NCBI RefSeq assembly: GCF_002975405.1
Contig: NZ_PCPS01000002.1
Location: 434,001 to 498,000 of the forward strand
DNA: 64,000 bases
Direction of reading: 5' to 3'
DNA from: Arthrobacter sp. MYb229
GTDB lineage: Bacteria; Actinomycetota; Actinomycetes; Actinomycetales; Micrococcaceae
Shown here: positions 7,890-17,027 of the stretch, one piece after another
Layout of the letters: every line of letters begins with the position of its first letter
How positions within the stretch are numbered: position 1 is the first letter of the stretch
Translations under genes and position numbers: made by a program
The notes under the pieces: model-generated
Seen by the model: only the letters and a program-made list of their open reading frames with translations
Database searches by the model: none
What the model was told of the DNA's origin: nothing

Positions 7890-9290
7890 TCAGCTTTCGG
7901 TGTCAATGAAGACGTTCTTGACCTCGCTGAAGGCTTCCAGCGCATCCGGCCCCAGCTCGCGGCCGAGTCCGGATTTCTTGTAGCCGCCGAAAGGCGTGGA
8001 ATAGCGCACTGAGGAATGGGAGTTCACCGACAGGTTCCCGGCCTCGACCCCGCGGGCCACGCGCAGGGCGCGGCCCACATCCCGAGTCCAGATGGATCCG
8101 GAGAGCCCGTACTCCGAGTCATTGGCAATGCGGATAGCATCGGCCTCGTCCTCGAATGGGATCACCGCAACGATCGGTCCGAAAATCTCTTCGCGCAGGA
8201 TCCGGTCCTGCGGATCTTCGGGAACCACGACCGTAGGCGGGAACCAGTAACCCTCGCCCTGGGGGATCTTTCCCTGGTAGGCGATATCGCTGCGTGGGTT
8301 TCCTTGTTCATCGAGCAGGAACGAAGACACCGTTTGCAATTGCTTGGCGGAGACCAAAGGGCCCATCACCGTAGCTTCGTCGCTCGGGTCCCCGACGGTA
8401 ACCGCCGCGACGGCCTGGGTGAATCGCTCCATGAACTCATCCAGAACGCTGCGCTGCACCAGGATCCGGGAGCGGGCACAGCAGTCCTGTCCGGCGTTGT
8501 CGAAAACTCCACCCGGTGCCTGGGCGGCTGCCTTGTCGAGGTCTGCATCAGCGAAGATGATATTGGCGCTCTTGCCACCCAGCTCCAGGATGACCCGCTT
8601 CAGCTGATCCGCGCATCCGCGCATGATCCCCTGGCCCACTTGGGTGGACCCGGTGAAGACCACCTTCCGGATGTCGGGATGGGTGACAAAGCGCTCGCCG
8701 ACTACAGAGCCCTTGCCCGGGATGACGGTGAAGACGCCCTCCGGGAGGCCGGCCTCCCGGGCTAGCTCGCCCAGGCGGATGGCGGTCAACGGGGTCAGCT
8801 CGGCTGGCTTGAGCACGACAGTATTGCCTGCGGCCAAGGCCGGGGCGAATCCCCACCCTGCGATAGGCATCGGGAAATTCCACGGCACAATGATTCCGAC
8901 GACACCCAGGGGTTCGTGGAAGGTCACGTTCACTCCGCCTGCGACGGGAATCTGCTTGCCGAAGTTCCGTTCCGGGGCTGCTGCGTAGTAGTTCAGCACG
9001 TCCCTGACGTTTCCGGCCTCCCATCGGGCGTTGCCAATAGTGTGCCCGGCATTGAGTACTTCCAGCTGGGCCAGATTCTCGAGGTCGCGGTCGACTGCGT
9101 CCGCGAATCTGCGCAGCAGCGCGGCGCGCTCTGCGGGGGCCACCTGGCTCCATGCGGGAAAAGCCTCGGAAGCTCGGGCAATTGCGGCATCCGCCTGCGC
9201 GGTATCAGCCAGCGCGACGTCCTGGACTGCTTGCCCAGTCGCCGGGTTGATCACGGTAAAGGTGTCTTTCACTGCGGTATCAGTGCTCAT
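7890..9290 (-). CDS. Aldehyde dehydrogenase of the amine-utilisation operon
   Basis: This 466-residue NAD(P)-dependent aldehyde dehydrogenase has the cofactor segment [13 protein letters not shown], the general-base glutamate in [12 protein letters not shown] and the catalytic cysteine in [12 protein letters not shown] 9288-9290 overlaps the stop of the upstream hydrolase gene by 4 bases (ATGA), so translation is coupled. The open frame continues upstream without a better start. By context it should oxidise a gamma-glutamyl-amino aldehyde (or the free amino aldehyde) to the acid, as PuuC does in putrescine degradation. It could also act on succinate semialdehyde or aminobutyraldehyde. Confidence 0.85.
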   Translation of the reverse strand: MSTDTAVKDTFTVINPATGQAVQDVALADTAQADAAIARASEAFPAWSQVAPAERAALLRRFADAVDRDLENLAQLEVLNAGHTIGNARWEAGNVRDVLNYYAAAPERNFGKQIPVAGGVNVTFHEPLGVVGIIVPWNFPMPIAGWGFAPALAAGNTVVLKPAELTPLTAIRLGELAREAGLPEGVFTVIPGKGSVVGERFVTHPDIRKVVFTGSTQVGQGIMRGCADQLKRVILELGGKSANIIFADADLDKAAAQAPGGVFDNAGQDCCARSRILVQRSVLDEFMERFTQAVAAVTVGDPSDEATVMGPLVSAKQLQTVSSFLLDEQGNPRSDIAYQGKIPQGEGYWFPPTVVVPEDPQDRILREEIFGPIVAVIPFEDEADAIRIANDSEYGLSGSIWTRDVGRALRVARGVEAGNLSVNSHSSVRYSTPFGGYKKSGLGRELGPDALEAFSEVKNVFIDTES

Positions 9291-10057
9291 AGCGCTTCCT
9301 GTGGTGTCTGGATAGTTTTGCGGGTGGCGTAGTCGTGCGATGCCTGGACGAAAGCCTGCATCAGCCGGATGTCGTCCAGATTCTCTTCTGGGTGGAACTG
9401 CGTTCCCAAGACCCAACCCGGGGCCTGCGGCATTTCAACGATTTCCACCGTTCCGTCGCTGGCCCGCGCGGTGACCGCCAACCCCTTGGCAACGTCCAGC
9501 AGGGACTGGTGGTGATAGCACGGAGCGCTGGCCCGGCTTCCGAGGATTTGCTCAGCCAGCGAACCGCGAACGGTGGTGAAATCCACCGTGCCGAATACGC
9601 CGGGAGCCGGCTGGTACTTTTCGGCTGCTTCCGGAAGCACGTCAGGCAGGTGCTGGTTCAGGGTTCCGCCCTGCTGCACGTTGAGCACCTGGGCGCCGCG
9701 GCAGATGGCGAACAGCGGAACTGCTCGCTCCAGCGCGGCGGCTGCCAAAGCCATATCGTGCAAATCCCGCTCGGGTTGCGCCGCCGTGCGCGGATGCGGT
9801 TGCTGCCCGTAGTTGGCAGGATCCACATCCACGCCGCCAATGACAATCAGCCCGTCCAGGATGTCCAAGACAGCGAGGTCGGTGGCAACCGGTGGCAGGA
9901 GCATTGGCGTCCCGCCGGCTGCGACCACCGATTTGATGTACTTGCCCGGGACAATGGCCGCGGTGCTTTCCCAGACACCCCATTTGGCTTCCTGCCAGTA
10001 GGTGGTCAGCCCGATGCGTGGTCTGCGCTGCGCCGCTGGGTCCGATGGATAGTTCAC
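9287..10057 (-). CDS. Class I glutamine amidotransferase-like gamma-glutamyl hydrolase (PuuD type)
   Basis: This 256-residue protein belongs to peptidase family C26. [20 protein letters not shown] holds the nucleophilic cysteine, and [10 protein letters not shown] supplies the histidine and glutamate of the triad. [15 protein letters not shown] is typical of the gamma-glutamyl-GABA hydrolase branch. It should release glutamate from a gamma-glutamylated product, closing the pathway opened by the ligase next to it. Start: GTG 10057 has AAGGACA 8 bases upstream; no ATG fits. It lies 19 bases after the ligase gene and overlaps the aldehyde dehydrogenase by 4 bases. Confidence 0.85.
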   Translation of the reverse strand: MNYPSDPAAQRRPRIGLTTYWQEAKWGVWESTAAIVPGKYIKSVVAAGGTPMLLPPVATDLAVLDILDGLIVIGGVDVDPANYGQQPHPRTAAQPERDLHDMALAAAALERAVPLFAICRGAQVLNVQQGGTLNQHLPDVLPEAAEKYQPAPGVFGTVDFTTVRGSLAEQILGSRASAPCYHHQSLLDVAKGLAVTARASDGTVEIVEMPQAPGWVLGTQFHPEENLDDIRLMQAFVQASHDYATRKTIQTPQEAL

Positions 10058-10076
10058 TTGTAGTTGTCCTTCGTGA

Positions 10077-11468
10077 TCAGTGGCGTTCGAAGCCGCGGGA
10101 AACTTCCCAGTCGGTGACTGCCGCGTTGAACTGCTCGATTTCCACGTCCGCGTAGCGGGTGTAGTGCTCCACGACTTCCTTGCCGAAGATTTCCAAGGCG
10201 ATCTTCGAATTCGCGAAGAGCTCACGGGCCTCGGCCATGGTTTGGGGCACGTGCTGGGCTCCGGAATCGTAGGCGCTTCCGGTTACCATTTCGGGTAGTT
10301 CCAGTTTCTTCTCGATGCCGTAGAGCCCGGCCGCCAGCATGGCTGCCATGGCCAGGTACGGGTTGGCATCCGCACCGGGCAAGCGGTTCTCCATGCGTGC
10401 ACCGTAACCCTTGCCTACGAGCCGGACCGCGCAGCTGCGGTTGTCCAGCCCCCAGGCGACGGCGGTAGGTGCGAACGAACCCTTGGCGAAGCGCTTGTAG
10501 GAGTTGATATTCGGAGCGTAGAACAGCGTGAATTCCCGCATGGTGGCCAAGACGCCGGCGATGAAGTGGTTGTACATCTCCGTGCGTTCTCCGCGGGCTT
10601 CGTCCCAGAAGGCCAAGGATCCGTCGAGCTTTCGCAGCGACATATGGATATGGCAGCTGGAACCTTCGCGCTGGTTGGGCTTGGCCATGAAGGTGATGGA
10701 TTGCCCGCGCTGCGAGGCCATGTGCTTGGCCGAGAGCTTGTAGAAGGTGTGGTTATCGCCAGTGGTGACAACGTCGTCGTATTTGAAAGCGATCTCGTGC
10801 TGCCCGAAGTTGCACTCGCCCTTGGCCGATTCGACGATCATGCCCGATTCGTACATGGCGTTGCGGATATCGCGCAGCAGCGGCTCGACGCGCATTGAGC
10901 CCAGGATCGAGTAGTCGACGTTGTGCTGGTTGGCAGGGGTGAGGTTCCGGTAGCCGCGCTGCTGCGCATCTTCGTAGGAGTCGTTGAAGATCAAGAACTC
11001 CAGTTCCGTGCCTGCCATGGCGCGCAAGCCCAGCGCAGCGGCTTTCTCCTGCTGCGCCTTGAGCAGGGACCGCGGGGCCACTGGAACCGGCCGTCCGTCC
11101 GTGGTGGCCAAGTCGGTCTGGATCAGTGCCGTGCGTTCCAAGTACGGGACCGGGCGGATGGTGTCGTAATCCAGCACGAACTCCATGTCGCCGTAGCCGG
11201 TGTCCCAGCTGGTCAGCGAGTAGCCTTCCACGGTGTTCATTTCGGTATCCACTGCCAGCAGGTAGTTGCAGGCTTCGGTGCCGTGGTTCAGCACGGTGTC
11301 CAGGAAGAACTGCGCGTGGACGATTTTTCCCTGGAGCCGGCCCTGCATGTCGGTGAAGGCCAGGATGACCGAATCATAGACTCCGGTGCCGATGCCCTCG
11401 GTCAGCTGTTCAACGCTCAGCATGCGTTCGTTCTTGGCGGCCTTGACGAGTTCTTGGATGTCTTGCAT
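10077..11468 (-). CDS. Glutamine-synthetase-like gamma-glutamyl-amine ligase (GlnA4/PuuA type)
   Basis: This 463-residue protein has the glutamine synthetase fold: GTELEFLIF, AKGECNFGQHEIAF, SSCHIHMSL and RMENRLPGADANPYLAMA are the metal, glutamate and ATP segments. The C-terminus lacks the adenylylation tyrosine region of GlnA and ends VTDWEVSRGFERH, as in ligases that glutamylate amines. Such enzymes make gamma-glutamyl-polyamines (PuuA, GlnA3) or gamma-glutamylethanolamide (GlnA4 of Streptomyces coelicolor). The neighbouring ethanolamine-type permease favours the latter. ATG 11468 is chosen over ATG 11504 because GAAGGAA lies 8 bases upstream. Confidence 0.85.
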   Translation of the reverse strand: MQDIQELVKAAKNERMLSVEQLTEGIGTGVYDSVILAFTDMQGRLQGKIVHAQFFLDTVLNHGTEACNYLLAVDTEMNTVEGYSLTSWDTGYGDMEFVLDYDTIRPVPYLERTALIQTDLATTDGRPVPVAPRSLLKAQQEKAAALGLRAMAGTELEFLIFNDSYEDAQQRGYRNLTPANQHNVDYSILGSMRVEPLLRDIRNAMYESGMIVESAKGECNFGQHEIAFKYDDVVTTGDNHTFYKLSAKHMASQRGQSITFMAKPNQREGSSCHIHMSLRKLDGSLAFWDEARGERTEMYNHFIAGVLATMREFTLFYAPNINSYKRFAKGSFAPTAVAWGLDNRSCAVRLVGKGYGARMENRLPGADANPYLAMAAMLAAGLYGIEKKLELPEMVTGSAYDSGAQHVPQTMAEARELFANSKIALEIFGKEVVEHYTRYADVEIEQFNAAVTDWEVSRGFERH

Positions 11469-11519
11469 GGAGAATGTTCCTTCGATTGTCGGGATTTGGT
11501 TCATTGGCTTGGGACCGGT

Positions 11520-12956
11520 TTATTTCAGGGCATTTTCTTCGGACTCCAGAATGGCGAATTCTTCTTCGGGTGCGCTGGCCACCAGGCGATGCCGGCTATA
11601 GAACCAGAAGTAGGCGAGCGCCAGGGCGAAGACACCTGCGGTGATTCCTGCGGCGAGGATGTCCACGACGAATGTTGCGATGAGAGCGATGACAGCGAGT
11701 ACCAGTGCAATGGATGTGGTGACGATGCCGCCGGGGGTGCGATATCCGCGGGGCAGATCGGGTTCCTTGATCCTCAGGACAATGTGGCTCAGATTCAGCA
11801 GCACGTAGGAGACGGTGGCTCCGAAGACGGCGATATTGATCAGTTGGTCGCCATTGCGGATGACTGCGGCCAGGATGAATCCGATGGTGCCTGGAACCAG
11901 CAGGGCGACCCAAGGAGTATGGCGGGAACCGGTCAGCGACAGGACCCGGGGCAGGTAGCCGGCGCGGGAAAGGGCGAATAGCTGCCGGGAGTAGGCATAA
12001 ACAATGGAGAAGAAGCTGGCCACCAGACCCGCCAAGCCTGCGTAATTCACGAAGTTCGCCAACGCCGAATTCTGTCCGTAGGCTTCGCGCAGTGCCTCGG
12101 GAAGCGGCGATCCGGAGACGCTCATGGCCTCGGCGCCAGCGACTCCTGGGACCAGAATGAGCACGGCAGCACCGGAGAAAACCAAGAAGATGACTGCGGT
12201 AATGATGCCCTTGGGCATATCGCGTTTCGGATCTTGCGATTCTTCGGCGGCCAGAGGAACGCCCTCTACTGCAAGGAAGAACCAAATGCCGAAGACAAGT
12301 GCAGCGAGGGTTCCGGAAACGCCGAAGGGCATGAACGCGGAGGAACCGACTGAACCATCTGGAACGATGTCGAAGAGGTTGCTCGGCTGAAAGTGCGGAA
12401 TTAGACCAAAGACTGTGACCACCAGTGCCACGATGGCGATAGCGGTGATGCCGAACATCAACTTGAGCGCTTCGCCCACGCCCCACATGTGGATGCCGAT
12501 GAAAACAATGTAGGTGACCAGGTAGACGGGCCAGGAATTGGTCATCCCGAACAGGCCGAGAGCTTCGATGTAGCCGCCGATGAAGGTGGCGATGGCGGCG
12601 GGAGCCACGGCGTACTCGATGAGCACCGCCATGCCGGTGGCGAAGCCGCCAAGCGGTCCCATGGCCCTGCGGGCGAAGCCGTAGCCTGCGCCGGCCGTGG
12701 GCAGCGTCGAGGACATTTCTGCCAAGCCGAACACCATGCAGGTGTACATGATGCCCATCAGAACGAAGGCAATGAGCAGTCCGCCCCAGCCGCCAGCAGC
12801 CAAGCCGAGATTCCAGCCTGAAAAATCACCGGAAATAACGTAGGCGATGCCCAACCCGGCAAGCAGGATCCAGCCTGCGGCGCCCTTCTTGAGCTGCCTA
12901 TGTCGTAGGTAGTCTTTGTCAACCGATGCGTAGTCGATATGTGAATTCTTGGTCAT
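11520..12956 (-). CDS. APC-family amine permease, ethanolamine-permease type
   Basis: This 478-residue membrane protein has about 12 transmembrane segments. Its N-terminus (LRHRQLKKGAAGWILLAGLG, then IAYVISGDFSGWNLGLA) matches the distinctive start of the ethanolamine permease branch of the APC superfamily, including the GDFxGWNxGL segment. VEGVPLAAEESQDPKRDMPK is a conserved loop. It would import the amine in the plasma membrane. ATG 12956 has GAGGAAG 6 bases upstream. It is the first gene of the minus-strand operon, 51 bases before the ligase, and diverges from the GntR-type regulator; a 16-base palindrome lies between them. Confidence 0.85.
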   Translation of the reverse strand: MTKNSHIDYASVDKDYLRHRQLKKGAAGWILLAGLGIAYVISGDFSGWNLGLAAGGWGGLLIAFVLMGIMYTCMVFGLAEMSSTLPTAGAGYGFARRAMGPLGGFATGMAVLIEYAVAPAAIATFIGGYIEALGLFGMTNSWPVYLVTYIVFIGIHMWGVGEALKLMFGITAIAIVALVVTVFGLIPHFQPSNLFDIVPDGSVGSSAFMPFGVSGTLAALVFGIWFFLAVEGVPLAAEESQDPKRDMPKGIITAVIFLVFSGAAVLILVPGVAGAEAMSVSGSPLPEALREAYGQNSALANFVNYAGLAGLVASFFSIVYAYSRQLFALSRAGYLPRVLSLTGSRHTPWVALLVPGTIGFILAAVIRNGDQLINIAVFGATVSYVLLNLSHIVLRIKEPDLPRGYRTPGGIVTTSIALVLAVIALIATFVVDILAAGITAGVFALALAYFWFYSRHRLVASAPEEEFAILESEENALK

Positions 12957-12991
12957 GTGAGCTTCCTCGGTCCATGAGTCCTGAATCTAAT

Positions 12992-13007
12992 GGACTGAAA
13001 TCAGTCC
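12992..13007. promoter_or_regulatory. 16-base palindrome, candidate operator
   Basis: GGACTGA-AA-TCAGTCC is a perfect inverted repeat 36 bases upstream of the permease start, in the divergent region with the FadR/GntR regulator. A second, weaker repeat (TTGGT 13090-13094 and ACCAA 13105-13109) lies just before the regulator gene. Size and position fit a GntR-family dimer site controlling both transcripts. Confidence 0.55.
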
Positions 13008-13130
13008 TTTGCATGCGCTCAACTGTGGCAGGGGTCACGGAGGAAAGTCAATAGGTTGTTTTGAAATAGCACCTGGCAAGAAGAAACGATTGGTGTTTTC
13101 TTGAACCAAATAGTGTGACATTCTTGGATC

Positions 13131-13856
13131 ATGGCCGAAACTAAACCATTGGATTCCCGGGAAGGGATGAGGTTCCTCGGGCAAGTTCGCCGAGGAAACG
13201 TCTTCGAGGAGACCCTCGGGCAACTTTTGCGCGCCATGAGGCTCGGCGTCTTCCCGCCCGGCGAAAAGCTGCCCGCAGAAAGGGAGCTTGCGGAAGCCCT
13301 GGGTGTTTCGCGTGCTACGTTGCGCGATTCTTTGGCGGAATTGCAGAGCGCCGGCTACTTGCAGGTGCAACGCGGCCGCTACGGTGGAACAGTTGTTGCT
13401 GCCCATCCGAACACGCACGAGAATCCATTGGATGATTCGGATCGTGCACGCATTGAAGATGTGCTGGCCTTCAGATCGGTTGTCGAACCTGCTGCAGCGG
13501 AATTAGCCGCAGGAGCGTCGCTCACTGCTACTCAGCGAAACAATTTGATGCTGGCGCACGAAGCTGTCAACTCAGCTGACGAGTCGAACTACCGACCGCT
13601 GGATGCCCGGCTCCATGTCATGATCGCCGATTTATCGGCCTCTGGCATGCTGGCAAAATCCGTCGCAGAGGCGCGCGACGCAACCAGCGAACTGTTGGAC
13701 CGCATTCCGTTCCTGAAACCGAATATCGCCCACTCAAGCCGTCAGCATGAGGACATCTTGAACGCCATACTTCGAGGCGATGCGGAGAGCGCGAAGAAGC
13801 TGATGCAAGAACATCTGGACGGCACCGCGACTCTGCTGCGCGGTTTCTTGGACTAG
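13131..13856 (+). CDS. FadR-subfamily GntR transcriptional regulator
   Basis: This 241-residue regulator has an N-terminal winged helix at about residues 25-90 (PPGEKLPAERELAEALGVSR, ATLRDSLAELQSAGYL) and an all-helical FCD ligand-binding domain at about 100-235. The latter includes DARLHVMIADLS and HEDILNAILRGD, with the metal-binding aspartate and histidines of the family. It is divergent from the amine operon and is the likely repressor, as EpuRII is for the GlnA4 gene in Streptomyces. TAGTGT at 13111-13116 may be its -10 element. Confidence 0.85.
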   Translation: MAETKPLDSREGMRFLGQVRRGNVFEETLGQLLRAMRLGVFPPGEKLPAERELAEALGVSRATLRDSLAELQSAGYLQVQRGRYGGTVVAAHPNTHENPLDDSDRARIEDVLAFRSVVEPAAAELAAGASLTATQRNNLMLAHEAVNSADESNYRPLDARLHVMIADLSASGMLAKSVAEARDATSELLDRIPFLKPNIAHSSRQHEDILNAILRGDAESAKKLMQEHLDGTATLLRGFLD

Positions 13857-14205
13857 CTGTTGTACAAGAACGGCAGTTGCGAAGTTTTGGATTTTTGCCT
13901 TGATCCCGCCTCGATATCCGTGATTATCCTAGGCAGTGGGGCGTTCCATACCTGAATGCGTGCAATGACCATGGGAAGGCCGGGGCAGAGTGCGAGTGTC
14001 CTCTTGTGGTTGAGGAATGCAGGAAAGCCGCTGGCCGACGATATGCCGTTCAATGGGAAAGCACGTAGCTCCTGGAACCGCAATCGGTGCGCGTTTGCGT
14101 TCTCGCCTGCCGATAATGCCCATTGGCCCAGTAGCAGGGTGTCGGAGACACTGGCAGTAGGCCCTGCCAACACAGGGAAGTCTTGCCATCTGAAAGGACG
14201 AGATC
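13857..14205. other. Interval without a recognisable gene
   Basis: These 349 bases have open frames on both strands but none with a family motif or a good ribosome site. The end (AAAGGACGAG at about 14192) is the ribosome site of the following gene. Terminator and promoter are expected here but I could not place them with confidence. Confidence 0.5.
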
Positions 14206-14526
14206 ATGTACTTTATTGTCGTTAAGTTCCAAGTTAAGCCCGAATGGTCAGAACGCTGGCCGGAACTGGTACGCAACTTCACCGAAGCAACCCGACAGGA
14301 ACCGGGAAACCTCTGGTTCGATTGGTCGCGTAGCCTGGAAGATCCGAACGAGTATGTGCTGGTTGAGGCATTCCAGGATGATGCCGCTGGCGTTCATGTC
14401 GGCAGCGACCACTTCAAGCAATCCATGATCGACATGGCCCCGGCCCTGGTTGAGACCCCCCGGATCGTGAGCCGGCAGATTGAAGGGGATACCTGGGACC
14501 GCATGGGCGAGTTGGAGATCAACTAG
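14206..14526 (+). CDS. Antibiotic biosynthesis monooxygenase (ABM)-domain protein, putative quinol monooxygenase
   Basis: This 106-residue single-domain protein has the dimeric alpha/beta ferredoxin-like ABM fold. MYFIVVKFQVKPEWSERWPE is the first strand and helix, EPGNLWFDWSRSLEDPNEYV the central strands, and DHFKQSM the helix with the conserved histidine. YgiN-like members act on quinols without cofactor. AAAGGA lies 9 bases upstream of the ATG. It is followed by an IclR regulator and a GMC oxidoreductase module, so a role in quinone or sugar-acid oxidation is possible but unproven. Confidence 0.75.
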   Translation: MYFIVVKFQVKPEWSERWPELVRNFTEATRQEPGNLWFDWSRSLEDPNEYVLVEAFQDDAAGVHVGSDHFKQSMIDMAPALVETPRIVSRQIEGDTWDRMGELEIN

Positions 14527-14622
14527 CACGAGTATTGCTTGAGTTCTGGAATACTGCGGCAAGGCCAGATGCGGCTGCGACTCAATATTGAAGTTCGCGG
14601 CTCGCATCGACAAGATGGGGAC

Positions 14623-15423
14623 ATGGGATACAACGATTCACTAGCTGGCCTTGCCTCAGTCCAGAAGGCTTTCGCCTTATTGGACGTGGTGGCTGCTCAT
14701 AACAGGGGCATGGCAGCCAAGGAGATCGCGGCAGCATTGCAGATGCCTCTGCCTACCGTTTACCGCCTGCTCAAGACGCTGACGCTGTCGGGCCATCTGG
14801 TCCACTTGCGCGACGAGGGCCTCTACGCGTTGGGTTACAAGCTGCATGCCCTGGATAGTTCCCTGCGCCGGCAGGTGGGAACCCCGCCCTCGGTGGCCCG
14901 GCTTATCCGGGAACTTCATCTGCGGGCGGATGCCGCCGCTTACTATGCGGTGCACCGTGGCGAAGATATTGTCGTCGCTCATGTCGTTGAGTCAGCGACC
15001 CGTCCGCGGATCACCCCCATGGGGTTCGGCTTCAACAATGGTGCCCATGCGACCGCTTTCGGCAAGGTGCTGCTGGCCGCCATGGACGCCGAGCGCTGCA
15101 GCGCCTACCTGGAAAAGCATGGCATGCCGGGGATGACCGCTGCGACGATCTGCGATCCGCAGAGCTTTGCCATCGAGCTGGATTCGGTGCGGGAGACCGG
15201 CATCGCCATCGAACAGGAAGAGTTCATCCGGGGTGCATCGTGTATGGCCGCTCCGGTCACCATGCCCGCGGGACAGGTCATTGGCTCGGTCGCGGTCTCG
15301 ATGTCCCCGGCAGAGTTCCACGCCAACCGGCAGGAAGTCTCCGTCTTGCTGCGCGATGTGGCCTCACGGGTTAGCCGTGCCCTGCGCGGTACTTCGCTAC
15401 TGGGCGCAGCCAGCGCCGAGTAG
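14623..15423 (+). CDS. IclR-family transcriptional regulator
   Basis: This 266-residue regulator has an N-terminal winged helix (residues about 12-70: ASVQKAFALLDVVAAHNRGM, AAKEIAAALQMPLPTVYRLL) and a GAF-like effector domain to the end. The latter includes GFNNGAHATAFGKVLLA and EEFIRGASCMAAPV. The ATG at 14623 starts the conserved domain; earlier in-frame starts (14539 or 14572) cannot be excluded because no strong ribosome site decides. It is convergent with the GMC oxidoreductase, 17 bases apart, and may regulate it or the ABM gene. Confidence 0.8.
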   Translation: MGYNDSLAGLASVQKAFALLDVVAAHNRGMAAKEIAAALQMPLPTVYRLLKTLTLSGHLVHLRDEGLYALGYKLHALDSSLRRQVGTPPSVARLIRELHLRADAAAYYAVHRGEDIVVAHVVESATRPRITPMGFGFNNGAHATAFGKVLLAAMDAERCSAYLEKHGMPGMTAATICDPQSFAIELDSVRETGIAIEQEEFIRGASCMAAPVTMPAGQVIGSVAVSMSPAEFHANRQEVSVLLRDVASRVSRALRGTSLLGAASAE

Positions 15424-15440
15424 CGAAGCACCGCAGCCGG

Positions 15441-17027
15441 CTAGAGCTTGGCCTGGGCCATTTGCTGGATGATGTATTCGGCTTGGCGAATGGCCAGCGC
15501 CACGATGGTCAACGTCGGGTTGGCGGCGGCTCCGGTGGTGAATTGCGAACCATCGGAAATGAACAGGTTCGGCACGTCATGGGCCTGGCCATACGCGTTG
15601 ACCACCCCGTCCTCGGGACGATCGCTCATGCGCGCGGTTCCGAGATTATGCGTTGAGGGATACGGGGGCGTGTGGTGCGTGGAGCGTGCGCCAACCGCTT
15701 CGAAGAGCAGCGAACCTTGCTGATAGCCGTGCGTTCGCATGGCGACATCATTGGGGTGGTCATCAAAATGGACATTGGGCACGGGCAAGCCCAAGCGGTC
15801 GGTCACGGTGGTGTTCAGCGTGATCCGATTGCTCTCCTGTGGCATGTCCTCGCCGGTGATCCACATTCCCGCGGTGCCCAGGTAGTCATCCAAGAGCGCA
15901 GTGAATTCCGGCCCCCAGCCGCCAGGCTCCACGAAGCTGGCCAGGAAGGCTGGCCCCAGCGCGATGGTCTCCATGTAGTAGCCGCCGCAGAATCCACGGT
16001 CCGGGTCATGCCGGGACTCATCAGCGATCAGCCCGGCCATGGTCTCGCCGCGGTGCATATTCACCGGCTGGTCGAACTTCGCGTAGACGCTTCCGGTGGT
16101 GTGGCGCATGTAGTTGCGCCCCAGCTGGCCCGAGGAGTTCGCCAGTCCGTCGGGGAACAACGGGGATGCTGAAAGCATCAGCAGGCGTGGAGTTTCGATG
16201 GAATTGCCGGCAACGGCCACGATGCGGGCCCGTTGACGTTGCGGATTTCCCTCGGAGTCGATGTAGATGACTCCGTCCACCTTGCCCGCCGCGGTGTGGG
16301 TAACCTGCACGGCGTGCGAGTCAGGACGCAAATCCAGCAGACCGGTGCGCAAGGACTTGGGAATTTCCGAGACCATGGTGGACCATTTGGATTTGTTCTT
16401 ATCGCCTTGGAAATTGAAGCCATCCTGGATCGATGCCGGTCGCCCGTCATAGGGCTCGGCATTGGTGGCATAAGGCCCGGTGGCGTATTGGCGGTAGCCC
16501 AGGCGCTGAGCTCCGTTGGCAAAAACCTTGTAGTTGTTATTCGCCGGCAGCGGTGGACGGCCATGGCGGTGGGTGCTGCCCATTTTCTGCTCGGCGCGGT
16601 CGTAGTACGGTGCCAGATCTGCCAAGGTGATCGGCCAGTCCAGCAGATTGGCCCCATCAACTCGTCCGTAGGTGCTGCGGGCCTTGAACTCGTGGGCTTT
16701 GAACCTTGGTGTGGCTCCGGACCAGTGGGTTGTGGTTCCGCCGACCGCCTTGACGATCCAGGCTGGCAGGTTCGGGAAGTCGCGCGCGACCCGCCATGAA
16801 CCCGAGGTGGTGCGTGGATCCAGCCAAGCCATCTGGTTGAAGGCGGCCCATTCATCCTGGTGGTAGTCCTCGTTTTTCAGGTGCGGGCCAGCTTCCAGCA
16901 GGACAACTTTGACCCCCTTGGTCACCAGTTCGTGGGCCAAGGTTCCGCCACCGGCACCCGAACCGATGATGACGACCACAGAGTCGTCATCATGATCGTG
17001 CACGGCTGATTTTTCTTCGGCGCTCAT
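15441..17027 (-). CDS. GMC-family FAD oxidoreductase (gluconate 2-dehydrogenase large-subunit type)
   Basis: This 528-residue flavoprotein has the FAD-binding VVIIGSGAGGGTLAHELVTK, the GMC segment VGGTTTHWSGATPRF and a C-terminal THNLGTARM / NLFISDGSQF / NPTLTIVALA region with the active-site histidine and asparagine. It is of the gluconate/fructose/sorbitol dehydrogenase type that works with a small subunit and passes electrons to the respiratory chain. The start codon overlaps the stop of the small-subunit gene by 4 bases. The cytochrome c subunit present in proteobacterial complexes is not in the neighbourhood. Sugar or polyol substrate is unknown. Confidence 0.85.
   Translation of the reverse strand: MSAEEKSAVHDHDDDSVVVIIGSGAGGGTLAHELVTKGVKVVLLEAGPHLKNEDYHQDEWAAFNQMAWLDPRTTSGSWRVARDFPNLPAWIVKAVGGTTTHWSGATPRFKAHEFKARSTYGRVDGANLLDWPITLADLAPYYDRAEQKMGSTHRHGRPPLPANNNYKVFANGAQRLGYRQYATGPYATNAEPYDGRPASIQDGFNFQGDKNKSKWSTMVSEIPKSLRTGLLDLRPDSHAVQVTHTAAGKVDGVIYIDSEGNPQRQRARIVAVAGNSIETPRLLMLSASPLFPDGLANSSGQLGRNYMRHTTGSVYAKFDQPVNMHRGETMAGLIADESRHDPDRGFCGGYYMETIALGPAFLASFVEPGGWGPEFTALLDDYLGTAGMWITGEDMPQESNRITLNTTVTDRLGLPVPNVHFDDHPNDVAMRTHGYQQGSLLFEAVGARSTHHTPPYPSTHNLGTARMSDRPEDGVVNAYGQAHDVPNLFISDGSQFTTGAAANPTLTIVALAIRQAEYIIQQMAQAKL

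Noticed and set aside
10923-11981. 352-codon plus-strand frame opposite the ligase and permease genes
   Set aside because: It spans the junction of two real minus-strand genes and shows low-complexity residues (Gly, Asp, Gln runs).
7033-12956. Classical putrescine (Puu) pathway
   Set aside because: The FAD-dependent gamma-glutamylputrescine oxidase and the aminotransferase are missing, and the permease is of the ethanolamine type. It remains possible that the missing enzymes are elsewhere.
13853-14173. 106-codon minus-strand frame between the FadR regulator and the ABM gene
   Set aside because: Overlaps the regulator's end, lacks a ribosome site and matches no family.
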